Assembly (NCBI GenBank): GCA_018417955.1 | Contig: JACTVC010000013.1 | Span: 1,200,633 to 1,264,632 of the forward strand | DNA from: Laccaria trichodermophora | Lineage: Eukaryota; Basidiomycota; Agaricomycetes; Agaricales; Hydnangiaceae | Reading direction: 5' to 3' | DNA length: 64,000 nt | In this document: positions 12,001 through 20,681 of the stretch, in pieces | How the letters are laid out: each line of letters begins with the position of its first letter | Position numbering within the stretch: the stretch's first letter is position 1 | The notes under the pieces: generated by a model | What the model saw: only the letters and a program-made list of their open reading frames with translations | What the model was told of the DNA's origin: nothing | Database searches by the model: none | Position numbers and translations under genes: made by a program

Positions 12001-12162
12001 ATCCATGATGATATTCGGCCGGAGAATATCCTCATCAGTGACTCTGGAGTTACGATCATTGACTTTGGGCACGCAAGGCTATGCAATAGTGAAAAGGCTA
12101 AGGATACAGAACGCGAAATCTTTAGATCTATTCTTCAAGGCTCAGCAGGTGAGAATCAGTAG
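9082..12162 (+). CDS. Fungal kinase-like protein (FunK1-type) with a glycine-rich GPGAGG linker
   Basis: Five exons (9082-9888, 9947-10642, 10694-11350, 11406-11893, 11955-12162) join in frame into 951 residues. The first ~270 residues form an unassigned domain. A disordered basic stretch follows, rich in P, T and S (exon 2, with repeated TRSTTKAG/TRSVTKAG motifs), then a short block with VVVLHSGNHEVIG. After the glycine-rich linker comes a kinase-like fold: GQGATGEALRG (glycine loop), LDVVVKLAF (candidate ATP-binding Lys), IHDDIRPENIL (catalytic-loop equivalent, HxD) and IIDFGHA (DFG). The C-lobe ends only about 30 residues after DFG. That shortness is usual for this expanded agaric kinase-like family, so it is not clear truncation. 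Substrate and role are unknown. It follows the transposase-like gene on the same strand. Confidence 0.75.
11003..11290 (+). repeat. 18-bp coding minisatellite encoding GPGAGG units
   Basis: Nine near-identical 18-bp units (about 11003-11164) are followed by diverged units reading GPGEGG and SPEEGG up to about 11290. All are in frame in exon 3 of the kinase-like gene. Identity among the first nine copies points to recent slippage or unequal exchange. Confidence 0.95.
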
Positions 12163-12539
12163 AGAACAATGTCGTGGTGCACTCCAGTAAATTTGTTGTT
12201 CGTCATGAATTTAAATTATGATTCATTATGCCCTCTGTTGCTAGTTGGCACATTCCCCTGCTCGACGTTGACACCGTAACCGAGCTTTATCACACCGGTC
12301 ACCGTCGGTGTTCCATCGTATCGAATATTGGCACACAGACTGACTCAGTTAAGAACGCTTTGACGTGCTGGGTCATAACCAGAGGGGGCAACAGTTGTAA
12401 CGCCTCTTCTCGGGAACATCAGCCTTTCATTCTCTTGGGAACCCGTATCTAAATCTTGTTGCTGAAAGATGTCACCATCATCTCATTGTGCGCCCGCCTC
12501 CGACGTACGGAGTATGGCGAGCATTGCTTTTCATTTCTC
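12163..12539. other. Convergent intergenic stretch
   Basis: It lies between the 3' ends of the kinase-like gene (+) and the LRLRGG-protein pseudogene (-). Nothing coding is recognised. Confidence 0.5.
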
Positions 12540-14225
12540 TTATGCAAGTTCAACAACGCGACCAGCAGGAAGTAATTTGGGATGACTAACCTTGACCGCC
12601 CTTTTGATGACACGCTCAGCCCTGGTGATGAAGCTATTGGCAGACTCGATGGGTTGCTCGGCCTGCATAAATGAAGATGAGCAAGTGAACGACAGGTCTG
12701 ATTTAAACCACTCACGGAAGCCAGGCAATCTTGAACTGTTTTCAAGTCACGCCATGCAGAGTGAAGGACCAACTGTGACGTTCTCAGAGCACCATCGATG
12801 GACGCATCAAAGGCCTCCTGAGCGGGCAAGGATACTTCCCTCCCCACATTACACCTGTCCTCGTCGACGTCTAGAACCAGTTCTAGCTTGGTATGATGTT
12901 GGACGGGAAGAACGACCCGTTTGAGCCAAGCTTTCAGCCTTGAGGTTCCCTTCTTCTCCCCCTTCTGCTCCGACTCCAATTCCTTGAGCTTGTCCTCCAA
13001 CTTCTTCTTTTTCTTCAAGACATGCTTGACCCGCGAGCCGATGGTTGATCTCGCAGAGCCATAGTCATGACCATAAATGTCTAAAGGCGTCACTTTCTCC
13101 TCGAGTTCCTCAAGTTCACGGTTAACCTCCCAGAGGCCTGCGAGGTACTGGACCTTCCGCCCCCCCAACACCCGGACCGCAAACCGCCATCGACTTCTAG
13201 TAACATCGAGTCGTTCGAGGCCGTATACGGCCCCAACACAAGCACGACCACCCTCACAACTACAACTGATGATCTCCCACCGCGCGCGTTTTCCGCTCAA
13301 AATCGTTGCATCAACCAAGCCCACCACGGCCACCGCTACCACCGCCCCTAAGGCGCAAAAGACCGGAAAGCGTGCAGGTGCTCTCGTCTGGAGAGGCTCT
13401 GTTCCACTCAAGCGTCGTGGATGGATCGTCATTGTGAACAAAGTTCTCAAGGAAGGAAGTCCAGGCTGCCGGATTCGAGCGGGAAGTCGCACCAGGATTC
13501 ATATTCAGGACGTCAAGCAGAGTGGTTTGGGTCGCGACGTCACGACGATCGTTAGCATGAGGGGAAGCAGGAACCCAATCAGCTGGGTACTCGGAAAGCG
13601 TAGAAACTGCAGTTGTTTGGGAATCCTCGGGATCGCGATATCGCTTCTTGGGAGGAATGGGGCGGATACCTCTCACGACGAGTTTGCCTCTGGCCGCATG
13701 GGAAACGGCATTCCTAAGCGCGTCGATTCGTTCTGCACTCTTGCGCAGCTCTGCAATCTCCCTGAGAGCGTCATTTGCCTTGTCGCGAAAATGTTGCACA
13801 AGAGTTTGGTTTTGTTGAGTAGGAGCTCGTCTGTTGAGCAAGGTAAGCAGGGTCATTGTGGTGTCGACCAATAGGACGTTCGACGAAGGTCAGAAAGAAC
13901 CAATTGCGCTGTGACAGCCACGTCGAGAAACGAAAAAGGGTAAAGTGATGCAGTGTCGTCTTGTGCAGTGATAAAGTCTGACATTCCGGAAAAAGAGGCA
14001 AGTGACGCGAAGGAATCAGTTGGTTTGATGGTGTAATTGGAAAGAGCAGAAAGAGATCTCGTGTTTCTTCCAAAAGCGATAAGGAGTTCGGGTTTTGCTA
14101 CTTCCAAGGCTGTCAACCTATGCAGAGAATCATGCATTAGACAGTCATATTTTGAATAAGACATAACATACCCCCGGATGATGACGACCTGTTCTTGTCG
14201 GGCCGCCGAATTTCTAACGTAGAAG
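12540..14225 (-). pseudogene. LRLRGG-containing agaric protein, 5'-truncated and frameshifted
   Basis: Reading down the minus strand, an exon ending EQVVIIRG (about 14175-14225) meets a GT donor at 14172. The next exon has ALEVAKPELLIAFGR ... LSALSNYTIKP ... GMSDFITAQDDTASLYPFSFLDV. It then shifts frame near 13865 into TLLTLLNRRAPTQQN ... RDKANDALREIAELRKS. At 13341-13358 comes LRLRGG, the C-terminal hexapeptide of ubiquitin, followed by GGSGGRGG. A second shift near 13330 leads into RARWEIISCSCEGG ... LDIYGHDYGSARSTIGSRVKHVL, with a lysine-rich helix and a last exon ending at 12540 (AEQPIESANSFITRAERV). No splice pair I tried reconciles either frame change, so single-base shifts are likely. 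No start codon remains beyond 14225, where repeat DNA begins. Function unknown. I recall similar full-length proteins in other agarics but cannot verify that here. Confidence 0.6.
13341..13358 (-). other. LRLRGG motif (ubiquitin-tail-like)
   Basis: Codons TTG CGC CTT AGG GGC GGT on the minus strand give LRLRGG within GLLRLRGGGSGG. This matches ubiquitin residues 71-76. I see no ubiquitin fold preceding it by eye. A Gly-rich spacer and a separate C-terminal domain follow. Confidence 0.9.
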
Positions 14226-14496
14226 AGGCTGATGGGGTATGATATTTGGGCCCATCCCGAGTGTATTGCCCAGGTTGGTTGTTGGAGACAATCACCTGGA
14301 GTTTGTTGATGAGTTCAAATACGTTGGGGTGACGTTCAAGTCAACCCATCGGGTCTCGAATATATTGGGAAGGTATAGACACATTAGGATGATAGCGCCG
14401 AACAAGATTATGCATACCATCACGCGCAGCATCTGGAAGTAAGCCACCATCTCCCTCTGTGCTCTCAGACAACTAACAGACGCTAATCCAGCTGAC
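14226..14496 (+). mobile_element. Non-LTR (LINE) reverse-transcriptase scrap plus dispersed repeat copy C
   Basis: The plus-strand frame from 14239 reads MIFGPIPSVLP ... GDNHLEFVDEFKYVGVTFKSTHR. This matches the region after the catalytic site of LINE reverse transcriptases (the FKYLGV-type block). No YADD motif, endonuclease or further domain remains. At 14352-14402 the sequence switches into the dispersed repeat also present at 3265-3312. The fragment lies between two genes that point away from each other and both lack their starts. Confidence 0.65.
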
Positions 14497-16260
14497 GTCG
14501 GTCCATACACCTACGGCTGACGGCGTTCTGATCGCCCATTCACCGCCAGTAGAGACCTATGACTTCTTTCCACACAGACGAATTCATCAACTTTCTCAAC
14601 AGAGTAACCCAGAAACATCTGAAGAGCTGGAACCAGATCTTCCACAATCCCCTTTATCAACATTCCCAGTTCTCGTAGGAGAAGACAACCCCGCGTTTGT
14701 AGGCCTCTTCGAATTCTGCTCCATTTCCGCAGGAGGCTCCATAGGTACACACGCACATTCCTCCTTCCTCTCTCTCTCGAACCCAACTCACCACTCCCCC
14801 CCAGCTGCCGCCCAACGCATAACCTCCGGCGCAGCCCACGCGGCCTACACCACGCCAAAAAACGCGAAGCCTACGGGTTCTGCTACATCAACGACATCGT
14901 CCTCGGCATCCCCGAGCACTTACGCACCCACCCCCGCGTCCTCTACATCGACATCGACTGCCATCACGGCGATGGCGTAGAAGAGGCGTTTTATACCACT
15001 TATCGTGTTATGACGTATAGTTTCCATAAATTTGGAGAGTATTTTCCTGGGACGGGGACGCAGGAGGATAAAGGACGAAGGAGGGGACGCGGGTATGCGG
15101 TTAATGTCCCGCTTAAATATGGGATTACGGATGAGTCGTATTGGAGTGTTTTTGAGCCCGTGCGTTGGTGTTCTTTTCTTCTTTTATCTCAATCCTAAGG
15201 AGTGCTGCAGGTCATCACGAAGATTTTAGAAATGTTCCAACCCTCCGCCATCGTCCTCCAATGCGGCGCAGACTCTTTGGCGGGAGACAAACTGGGTTGC
15301 TTCAACTTGACGATGCACGGACACGCGCACTGCGTCCAATTCGTCCGAAAACAGAACATCCCGTTTATACTCCTCGGCGGGGGAGGGCATACTGTGAAAA
15401 ATGTAGCTCGGGCATGGACGTACGAGACGGCGTGTGCACTTGGGATAGAGGACAGCATCCCGAATTTACCCTGGAATCAGTACTTTGAGTGGTATAGGTT
15501 GGAAGTAGCGGAGAATAATATGGATCATTTAAATGTTATGGATGGATCTTTGGAGAAGGTTAGGTGAGCCTTTTTGGTCTTTGTTACCCTAAAGAGACAA
15601 ACGAGACTGAGCTGGTGATCATAGGATAACTGCTCTGGGACAAATATCTCAGTTCCCTAGGGATGCATGACGTTCCGAGACAAAGTCTAGGTGAACACTT
15701 GGGGTTTGCGAAGGATGATGCATTGATTTTGGACGAGACGAGTTGGACGACCGGTTAGCTCGTAAGCCTTCTCTTACTTCCTTCCTTCTCTTCCTTCACT
15801 GGCACACATAATTCACAGAACACGCGCGGTATATATACACCCTGCAACACCACTCCCTCCTCCCTTTCCCCATCATCAGCCGAATCGGACTCGGACTCGT
15901 GGGACTCTGATTCGGATTCTTACGCCACCACCTATAATCATAGCAGAAAACGACGCGTCGCCGACCTGCTAAAAAGCGGATGAGTCTTTTGACGGGGCAG
16001 TATTATTCCATTTCTCACCCTCCACACTCGCACTCGCACCCACACTTGAAGAATGGGAACGCGAATGTGGTTGGAAATGGAAAAAAACTCAGCGACAAGG
16101 AAATTCTTTCAGAGTGGAGCTAGGTGGGGTCGAGCGTGTGTCGGTGAAGGTTGTGGATGTTCGGAGGTTTATGGAGGCTGGTGGGATGGAGGGCGTGGAT
16201 GAGCTTGGGTTTGAGGGTTGGGACAATGGACAGGAGGGGTCGATGGTGGTTGATGCGTAG
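14497..16260 (+). pseudogene. Class I histone deacetylase (Hos2-type) pseudogene
   Basis: Class I HDAC blocks appear in order: [70 protein letters not shown] (Asp/His zinc ligands); [35 protein letters not shown] (second Asp ligand); [16 protein letters not shown]. An acidic serine-rich tail and KKRMSLLTGQYY follow. Defects: the N-terminal third up to the HTDE block is missing, and a one-base shift follows NRVT. The segment that should read like AINWAGG before LHHAKK is shortened and shifts frame (about 14835-14855). The catalytic Tyr of GGGGYT is His, and the tail changes frame more than once after 15570. An intron at about 14751-14809 is still recognisable. The intact enzyme would remove acetyl groups from histone tails in the nucleus; this copy is very probably inactive. 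Confidence 0.85.
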
Positions 16261-16458
16261 AAGGGAAGAGGGGGGGCGGGGTTGCTATTCATGCATACTT
16301 TTATTGGAATCCGTGTATGTATGTGTGTGTTATTTTTATTTTCATTGGGACCATTCTCTTTTCACGATTCCTTTCGTTAATCCGTTGTGGTGTTATGCCG
16401 CTGTATACGTATTGTCGGGAACAATGGGGTATCGTTACTTACATGTATCTACGAGGAA

Positions 16459-17522
16459 TCAAGATGATACTAGAGGCTTTCTCCGAGGAGCTTTTGACAT
16501 GCTTGACGCCCGCGACCGCGCTGTTTTTGCCCGGTCATGTGTAGATTTGGCTATGCTCTTGACAGCTTTTGCTAGAGTTGTGGCCTCGGTCGTTGGACCA
16601 GCTTTTTTAGGTTCGTCTTGCTCCGCAGAAGATGGAGTTACTGCGTCTTTTTCCTTCTTTTTCCTTGGAGAATTGGCCAGATCTCCTACTTTACGTTTTT
16701 TCTTCGCAGGCTTGTCTTCGTTTGCAACCTGAGATTCTTTCTTTGGTGACGTGGGTTTCGGCACAGATGTGTCGTCAGCTGGGGCAGGCTGCTTTTCAGT
16801 TGCTTTCTTGGCTTTAGCCTTTGCTTTTGCTTTTTCGCGACGAGCTTTGCGGATTAGTTTGCTCGCTTCCTAACAATATCTTTTTATAAAAAGTGCAGTG
16901 TGTCAAAAGGAAACGAGCGTACCTTCTTTTCAGCTCTTTTGGATGTAGCAGAAGGTTCCACAAGGGACAGCTTAGGTTTATCCTCTGCGTGTTGCTTGAG
17001 GACCTCCCATGCGCTCCCAGTTGAATCCGCGTTAGCAGCAAGTTTTTTAAACGTTTTCAATCGTCGATCATGAGCCTGTGTGAGGTCGGCTTGTTAGTTA
17101 CATCTTGCAGCGATCTTAATGAGCGAAAGCATACATGCATTGGAGGTTCTGTGCAGTTGGACCATTTTCACGCCTTTGAGAAGTTTTCCGGGGCAGACGA
17201 TGCAGGCTTTTACTTCTGGTAGGACGGATACGACGTAGATGGGGTCCTGCAGCGCTTGGGCGACTGTTACGGAGGGGTCTTCTTCCTCTTCCTCTTCTCC
17301 ACTCTCCTCAGCTTCAGCTTCACCCTCGTCCCCTTCTTCGCCTAGACCCCCACCTTCTTCAATGTCAGAGTCACTATCGCCTTCAGGCTCTGAATCCGAT
17401 TCAGAGTTGGACTCTTCCGAATCCGTGTCGTGGATCCCAAGAACCTCCTTCATGTCCTCGTCTAGACCGAGTTCTTCCTCCTCTTCTTTCTTTCGGCGCC
17501 GTTTCTCGACGCGTTTGAACAT
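16459..17522 (-). CDS. U1-type zinc-finger, acidic/lysine-rich protein (probably nucleolar or nuclear)
   Basis: It starts at MFKRVEKRRRKKEEEEE (17522) and continues with a long Asp/Glu/Ser tract and VTVAQALQDPIYVVSV. A finger follows with Cys-x2-Cys in CIVCPGKLLKG and, after splicing, His-x5-His (HRTSNAH). The remainder is lysine-rich with NLS-like stretches (KPAKKKRKVGDL, SPRKKKEKD) and ends LVSS at 16459. The first intron (17076-17138) appears to use a GC donor; the nearby GT gives an early stop. A second intron lies near 16873-16920. Acidic and KKK-rich composition suggests a nuclear or nucleolar RNA or ribosome-assembly role, but that is inference. It is head-to-head with the exoribonuclease gene, 132 bp apart. 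Confidence 0.65.
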
Positions 17523-17654
17523 TGTGTCGAATGTCGATTGGTGTTTTAGAAAGAAAGGTGATATTGAGTTGAATGGGGAAACGGCCCGGACTGGAAATTT
17601 TGATCGTCACGGTGACCTTCATTCAAGTTTTGTTCAAGTTCGTTCAGAATAGTC
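17523..17654. promoter_or_regulatory. Bidirectional promoter region, 132 bp
   Basis: The start codons of the zinc-finger gene (-) and the exoribonuclease gene (+) are only 132 bp apart. Transcription must start inside this stretch in both directions unless the UTRs overlap. No TATA box stands out. Confidence 0.55.
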
Positions 17655-20555
17655 ATGACGCGACAAGCGCGTTCATGCCAGACTATCATAGCAAGCCTTC
17701 CTTGTCGTTTAACGTCCGCCCCTCGCATACACCACCGCTCACTCGCATCGTCATCGTCAGTCAACGAACATGAGCCAGGAATTCCATCATCCAAGCTACA
17801 GGACCTCAAACCTGACGACTGGCTTAGTATGAACACTCTCACGCAAAAACTCATTGAAAAGCAGTCAAAAGTCGGGGGCCGGGAGTACCTTTCTGCGAAC
17901 CGCGCTGCGCAAAGTTTGCTCGACTCTGTCAAATCGCGTGCACCTTCAAATGAACAGCTGGAGTTCGCTGCTGGGGAGGCGGAGGGGCCCTTGAGTGAGG
18001 AGAGCGATATGTCAATGACGGAGTGCTCTCCCGGAACTTTCGTCGAGTTGAGGAGGTGCGTTTCCTTTTTTTGGTTTAGCTTATATTTACGCCTTCGTTA
18101 CAGAAACGAGGGCTTAGCTCATGGCGTCGTCCTTGGGGAAACGTTCATCGAAACCTCAAGATATACTATGACCCTTGTGGCGAACGGGGAGCTTTGGATT
18201 CATAATGAAGGTGATATCATGTTCTCCATACCCGCGTTCACTTCTGCGCAACAGGCGATACGATGTGGCTTTGAGAAAATAGCAACCTCCCAGCACGAGA
18301 TCAACGCACGCGTAGAAGTTCTTAAACGCTTACGGGCGCTCGAGAACGCCGTTGAGGAGGAGCAAACTTTGCTCACTGGCAAGCGTATGAACTTGTATGC
18401 TGCTACTAGGCATCATGATCCAAAGAAGTGGGGTCGAGCAACGTTAGGCGAGATGACAAGGCTTCTTAATAAGACGCCATCCGTTGCGACCGTATTTGCC
18501 GCCCACAAATACATTATGGACCAACCGAAATACTTCGTAGCTCGTGAACCTTATACGTCAACGCAAACCTTCAATGTCCGTCCACAAGAAGACGTGGCTT
18601 GCATTGAAGCTATCAATAACTGGAAAAGGATACCCAATGGGCCTTTACATCAATTTGCCGAAAAGGCGAGGGCTGTAATAAAACAGAGCAAGCAGGATTA
18701 CGCTGAATCTTTCAGTGAGCCCCCAAGCCAGCAGCCAGCCGAGCAAATATGGAACAACTCTGACAAAGTCATCTTGTCCTTCCTCCTTCGCTCCTTGCGT
18801 CCATTCCGATCAACGCAGTCGGATCCATATTCACTGGGACAAAGTGCCATCATGAAGTTACTTGATCCACACGGCCCACCAATAGCGGACTATCTTGTCT
18901 ACCGAATGCTGGTCGATCTTAGGGTGATTGCCCCCTGGCAGGATATTGTATCGTTGAATCCTGCTCTTGATTTAGATCAGGAACCAGAGGCGACATCATC
19001 TCGTGTCAAAGAGAAAGATGCTATTGTCAAACGATCATTTGCATCAAAACCTCTCCCAGATAGCCCTTTAGGTCCAGAAGATTTTTATCCCGCAGATCCT
19101 CTACATTCTGTACGGCACGACTTTGGGAATTTGCCCGTATATGTCATTGATGACCTACATGCCGAAGAACTTGACGATGGCATTTCTGTTGAAGCTTGTC
19201 CTGGAGAGGATGCTACATGGGTTCATACACACGTCGCGGATCCAGCTTCTATCATCCCACCGTCTCACGTACTCGCGAAGGAGGCTATGGCTCGAGGGTC
19301 AACAACCTACCAGTGTCACCGCTCGTGGCCTCTCTTTCCACGCTCGTTGACGCAAAGTGGCATGTCTTTGGGCTCGGGCTTGGGGTCGGGGTCGCCAGAT
19401 CGCACGCTTACGTTCAGTGCAAAAGTGGATTCAGGAGGTAACATTTTGGACTATAAAGTGCGCGCTGGCCTCGTTCGTAACGTTCATGTTTTGAACTATG
19501 ACGCTGTGGATGAAATTATGGGGTTCGACCCCGCTGTTAAGTCGTATCCATATGGAGGAGTGCCGAAACCAGCGAAGACCAAGATTAAGCTGACGCCAGA
19601 TCAGAAGAATGACCTCCGTCTCCTGTATCGCGTTGCTAACTCCTCCGTGGATAAGCGGCAGCGAGACGGGGTGGTCATGTATATTCTTCCAAACGCCCAG
19701 ATTGAGCATATCAAGCTTCCACCTGGGCTCAATAGTCCGACATTGGAGAACTCTCGCTTCAGAGGCTTCCCCTCGTTCAACGTTGCAGTATCAAGTATAG
19801 ACGAGATTGACAGGGGCTCACGCAGTCTCGTGGCGGAGATGATGAAGTTCGCCTGCCGTGTCGCATCTCGATTCTGCACAGACAAAGGTCTGCCTGCTTT
19901 ACGGCGGACGGGCGAGCCAATGAAGATGAACTCCGAGGCCGCCTTGGAGAGGATCTTGAGTCTGCGAACACCTAGAAACTACGTCCCGCTAGAATCCGTC
20001 CTACCTGACTTGCTGTTGGTACCCAAGGCTGGGTACTCTTTGAATCCAAAGCGCCATTACAGTCTTGGACTTCCAGAGGGCGAGGGATATGTTCGCGTGA
20101 CGTCCCCACTGCGACGGTTCTCTGATTTGATGTTCCACTGGCAGATTCACCATGCGTTAATAGGATCAAAGACGATGCCTCCATTTGACGAAGCTGCCTT
20201 GGTTAACTATCTTGCTGCCAACGCATCGCAGGAGAAGATACAGTCACACGCGGACCGTGTTCACGTTACGTTTTGGCAGATGATGAAACTGAAGCGGTGG
20301 ATGGAAGAAAGAGAGCGATCAGGCCCTGTGGAGAATGACCCGCTGGAAAATCTGCAAGGGTTCGCGACAAATGTACCTTTTCAAAATAAGTCGGAGCATA
20401 TACTCCAGGGTGATGTTATCATACCGAGTCTAGGGCTAAAAGGCACTGTGCGGAATGCGGAGATGTGGCCTCTTTCGACTCGGCTTTCGTTGAAAATCAA
20501 AGATATCCAGCTTGGAGTTAATCTAAAGGTTATTGTGGAGGGGAAGGAGGTATAA
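17655..20555 (+). CDS. DSS1: Mitochondrial RNB-family exoribonuclease (DSS1/cyt-4-like)
   Basis: The protein is about 950 residues after removal of one 48-nt intron (18056-18103) that keeps frame and contains no stop. The N-terminus (MTRQARSCQTIIASLPCRL) is basic and lacks acidic residues, as a mitochondrial targeting peptide should. The RNB catalytic domain covers the second half. YVIDDLHAEELDDGISVE supplies the Asp cluster that binds magnesium. FRGFPSFNVAVSSIDEID, LPALRRTGEP and GYVRVTSPLRRFSDLMFHW follow, as in RNase II and Dss1. A C-terminal S1/OB-like part ends the protein. In yeast, Dss1 works with the Suv3 helicase in the mitochondrial degradosome, degrading RNA 3' to 5'. RNase R-like or cytosolic Dis3/Ssd1 alternatives fit less well, given length and targeting signal. 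Assignment to family is firm; the organelle is inferred. Confidence 0.85.
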   Translation: MTRQARSCQTIIASLPCRLTSAPRIHHRSLASSSSVNEHEPGIPSSKLQDLKPDDWLSMNTLTQKLIEKQSKVGGREYLSANRAAQSLLDSVKSRAPSNEQLEFAAGEAEGPLSEESDMSMTECSPGTFVELRRCVSFFWFSLYLRLRYRNEGLAHGVVLGETFIETSRYTMTLVANGELWIHNEGDIMFSIPAFTSAQQAIRCGFEKIATSQHEINARVEVLKRLRALENAVEEEQTLLTGKRMNLYAATRHHDPKKWGRATLGEMTRLLNKTPSVATVFAAHKYIMDQPKYFVAREPYTSTQTFNVRPQEDVACIEAINNWKRIPNGPLHQFAEKARAVIKQSKQDYAESFSEPPSQQPAEQIWNNSDKVILSFLLRSLRPFRSTQSDPYSLGQSAIMKLLDPHGPPIADYLVYRMLVDLRVIAPWQDIVSLNPALDLDQEPEATSSRVKEKDAIVKRSFASKPLPDSPLGPEDFYPADPLHSVRHDFGNLPVYVIDDLHAEELDDGISVEACPGEDATWVHTHVADPASIIPPSHVLAKEAMARGSTTYQCHRSWPLFPRSLTQSGMSLGSGLGSGSPDRTLTFSAKVDSGGNILDYKVRAGLVRNVHVLNYDAVDEIMGFDPAVKSYPYGGVPKPAKTKIKLTPDQKNDLRLLYRVANSSVDKRQRDGVVMYILPNAQIEHIKLPPGLNSPTLENSRFRGFPSFNVAVSSIDEIDRGSRSLVAEMMKFACRVASRFCTDKGLPALRRTGEPMKMNSEAALERILSLRTPRNYVPLESVLPDLLLVPKAGYSLNPKRHYSLGLPEGEGYVRVTSPLRRFSDLMFHWQIHHALIGSKTMPPFDEAALVNYLAANASQEKIQSHADRVHVTFWQMMKLKRWMEERERSGPVENDPLENLQGFATNVPFQNKSEHILQGDVIIPSLGLKGTVRNAEMWPLSTRLSLKIKDIQLGVNLKVIVEGKEV

Positions 20556-20681
20556 ATTCTATACTTAGATCTAATCACGTACCTTTGATCTAATCTATTG
20601 CCGTGTTTGGACATGGTTCGATTCTGTATTTTCAGTTCTATATAAAATCGTGTGTGGGATGTCAAGAATTTGCCCATCATC
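20556..20681 (+). promoter_or_regulatory. Short ERG11 upstream region with ATCACGTA site
   Basis: Only 126 bp separate the exoribonuclease stop from the ERG11 ATG, so it must hold a 3' end and at least part of a promoter. ATCACGTA at 20574-20581 matches most of the fungal SREBP-type element ATCACGTGAT. Whether it works as one is unknown. Confidence 0.4.

Noticed and set aside
15370..15410. HDAC with GGGGHT as a true class IIa enzyme
   Set aside because: All other motifs are class I (Hos2-type) and the gene has missing segments and frameshifts.
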